The notes under the pieces are model-generated. The model did no database searches. It saw only the letters and a program-made list of their open reading frames with translations, and was not told the origin of the DNA. DNA of 8,384 nucleotides from Comamonadaceae bacterium UBA2237 (lineage in GTDB: Bacteria; Pseudomonadota; Gammaproteobacteria; Burkholderiales; Burkholderiaceae_C): assembly GCA_002347905.1 (NCBI GenBank), contig DDYJ01000211.1:5591-13974 (forward strand). Direction: 5' to 3'. Positions 5,913 through 8,384 of the stretch are shown one piece after another. Each line of letters begins with the position of its first letter. The first letter of the stretch is position 1. A program made the translations under genes and the position numbers.

Positions 5913-5975
5913 AGGTGTAAAACTACGTATATTTGTTAATTTGATACAGCTATGCATTCAATCATTGGGTGGAAT

Positions 5976-7454
5976 TTATTTGGAGATATCTCCGATACAA
6001 AGGTATTTCATTTCCAAGTATTCATCCATTCCGTGGCTAGAGCCTTCGCGTCCCAAGCCCGATTGTTTGACGCCGCCGAATGGTACGTGCTCTGTCGCGA
6101 TGATGCCGACGTTGATACCCACCATGCCGTACTCCAATGCTTCGCTGACGCGGAAGATGCGTCCTACATCGCGGCTGTAGAAATAGCTGGCTAAGCCAAA
6201 CTCGGTGTTGTTGGCAGCGTCAATCGCTTCTTGGTCTTGGTGAAAACGAAACACAGGCGCAAAGGGACCAAAGGTTTCTTCCTTGGCGCACAGCATGTCA
6301 GCGGTAGCGCCAGAAATCACGGTAGGCTCGAAAAACTGGCCGTTTAACTTCTTACCACCGATAACCACTTTGCCGCCTTTGGCGATCGCGTCTTGCACAT
6401 GGCGCTCGACTTTCTGAACGGCAGCGTCTTCAATCAATGGTCCTTGGGCTACGCCGTCTTCAAAGCCGTTACCGACTTTGAGCGCTTTGACTTTGGTAGC
6501 AAATTTTTCGACAAACTGGTCGTACACCTTGTCTTGCACATAAATGCGGTTGGCACAGACACAGGTTTGTCCTGCGTTGCGGTATTTGCTGGCCATCGCA
6601 CCTTCAACAGCGCTGTCGATATCGGCGTCATCGAAAACGATGAAAGGCGCATTGCCACCAAGTTCAAGCGCGAGTTTTTTGATGCTGGGTGCAGACTGCG
6701 CCATCAAAATGCGCCCGACTTCGGTAGAGCCTGTGAAGCTGATGTGGCGCACCGTGTCGCTAGCGCAAAACACCTTGCCCACCGCAATGCTGTTGTCGCT
6801 GTCGGCGGTCAAGATATTCAATACGCCAGCGGGAATACCAGCGCGCACTGCCAACTCGGCAGCTGCCAGAGCAGTCAAAGGCGTGAGTTCTGCGGGTTTG
6901 ATCACCACAGGGCAACCTGCTGCCAAAGCGGGGGCGACTTTGCGTGTGATCATGGCGAGTGGGAAGTTCCAAGGCGTGATGGCGGCACAAACGCCGATGG
7001 CTTGTTTGATTACCAACAAACGGCGGTTGTTGTCGAACTGGGGCAGGGTTTCGCCATTGACGCGTTTGGCCTCTTCGGCATACCACTCGACAAAACTCGC
7101 GCCGTAGGCCACTTCGCCTTTGGCTTCTGCAAAAGGCTTGCCTTGCTCGGCCGTCATGATGCGTCCGAGATCTTCTTGGTTGGCCATCAACAAATCAAAC
7201 CACTTGCGCAGAACAGCGCTGCGTTCTTTGCCGGTTTTGGCTTTCCATGGACCCCAAGCGGTGTTGGCGGCGGCAATGGCGGCTTCGGCTTCGGCAGGTC
7301 CCAAGTTGGCTACATCGGCGAGCTTTTTGCCGGTGGCGGGGTCGTTGACATCAAAACGGCTTGCACCAGCAACCCATTGGCCATTGATGAGCGCGTCGGT
7401 TTTTAACAAAGTGGGGTCGTTGAGAAGTGAGAGGGGGGCGGTTTTCATGTCCAT
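5976..7454 (-). CDS. gabD: Succinate-semialdehyde dehydrogenase, GabD type
   Basis: Cytoplasmic aldehyde dehydrogenase oxidising succinate semialdehyde to succinate, the last step of GABA and 4-hydroxybutyrate breakdown. It is 492 residues from the chosen start. All ALDH residues are present: TPWNFP with oxyanion Asn163, Lys186, FTGSTEVG (240-247), general base Glu264 in LELGGNAP, and nucleophile Cys298 in NAGQTCVCANR, with Cys300 able to form the redox disulfide known in some SSADHs. Glu189 stands where E. coli GabD has Ser182 (KPAS here reads KPAE), which suggests NAD+ rather than NADP+ preference. The start is ATG 7454, because GGAG (7464-7461) lies 6 bases upstream; a GTG at 7466 is too early and overlaps that site. 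Glutarate semialdehyde or related substrates remain possible. The regulator gene follows 133 bases downstream. Confidence 0.93.
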   Translation of the reverse strand: MDMKTAPLSLLNDPTLLKTDALINGQWVAGASRFDVNDPATGKKLADVANLGPAEAEAAIAAANTAWGPWKAKTGKERSAVLRKWFDLLMANQEDLGRIMTAEQGKPFAEAKGEVAYGASFVEWYAEEAKRVNGETLPQFDNNRRLLVIKQAIGVCAAITPWNFPLAMITRKVAPALAAGCPVVIKPAELTPLTALAAAELAVRAGIPAGVLNILTADSDNSIAVGKVFCASDTVRHISFTGSTEVGRILMAQSAPSIKKLALELGGNAPFIVFDDADIDSAVEGAMASKYRNAGQTCVCANRIYVQDKVYDQFVEKFATKVKALKVGNGFEDGVAQGPLIEDAAVQKVERHVQDAIAKGGKVVIGGKKLNGQFFEPTVISGATADMLCAKEETFGPFAPVFRFHQDQEAIDAANNTEFGLASYFYSRDVGRIFRVSEALEYGMVGINVGIIATEHVPFGGVKQSGLGREGSSHGMDEYLEMKYLCIGDISK

Positions 7455-7488
7455 TGGGGTCTCCACGATAGTGTTTTGTCGGTGATAA

Positions 7489-8384
<896 letters not shown>

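Noticed and set aside
6393..7406. Long plus-strand ORF (337 codons) antisense to gabD
   Set aside because: It mirrors the conserved ALDH coding sequence on the other strand, with Cys/His/Gly-rich translation and no domain. It is a frame shadow despite its length.

Overview
The window looks like chromosomal, vertically inherited DNA from a betaproteobacterium of the order Burkholderiales, most likely Comamonadaceae. The basis is recalled protein character (the AlaS, GcvT, ETF-QO and CoA-transferase sequences) and moderate GC content; no database search was run. I see no insertion sequence, prophage, CRISPR array, tRNA or rRNA.

Left edge (1-435), minus strand: the first 36 codons of gcvT (glycine cleavage T-protein) enter from the edge. 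About 230 bases of leader precede them and form a complete tandem glycine riboswitch: two aptamers, each closed by a perfect P1 helix. The last P1 strand can also join a helix that covers the gcvT ribosome binding site, which suggests translational control by glycine. Three inverted repeats fill the gap up to the next gene.

436-2142, minus strand: electron transfer flavoprotein-ubiquinone oxidoreductase (ETF-QO), complete with FAD motif and a four-cysteine 4Fe-4S site. It shares a divergent promoter region with the plus-strand cluster that follows.

2288-5498, plus strand: a compact five-gene cluster. An SDR oxidoreductase, a hotdog acyl-CoA thioesterase and an AhpD-like peroxidase-related protein are joined by two ATGA stop/start overlaps. 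The two subunits of a 3-oxoacid CoA-transferase (scoA with a TTG start, then scoB) follow after short gaps. Together with ETF-QO next door, the theme is oxidation and CoA handling of acyl or keto acids; the actual substrate is not evident.

5495-7454, minus strand: a small winged-helix regulator lies tail-to-tail with scoB, their stop codons sharing TTAA, and has an operator-like inverted repeat upstream. Behind it is a GabD-type succinate-semialdehyde dehydrogenase, whose product succinate could feed the succinyl-CoA pool that ScoAB uses (inference).

7455-8384, plus strand: a divergent promoter region, then the first 258 codons of alaS (alanyl-tRNA synthetase), running off the right edge. 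Its perfect TATAAT box is placed so that transcription should start on the A of the start codon, predicting a leaderless mRNA.

The protein-coding content is mainly ordinary metabolism. The most rewarding signals are the riboswitch with its visible switching helix, the leaderless alaS promoter, and the uncharacterised SDR-thioesterase-AhpD-scoAB cluster with its adjacent regulator.
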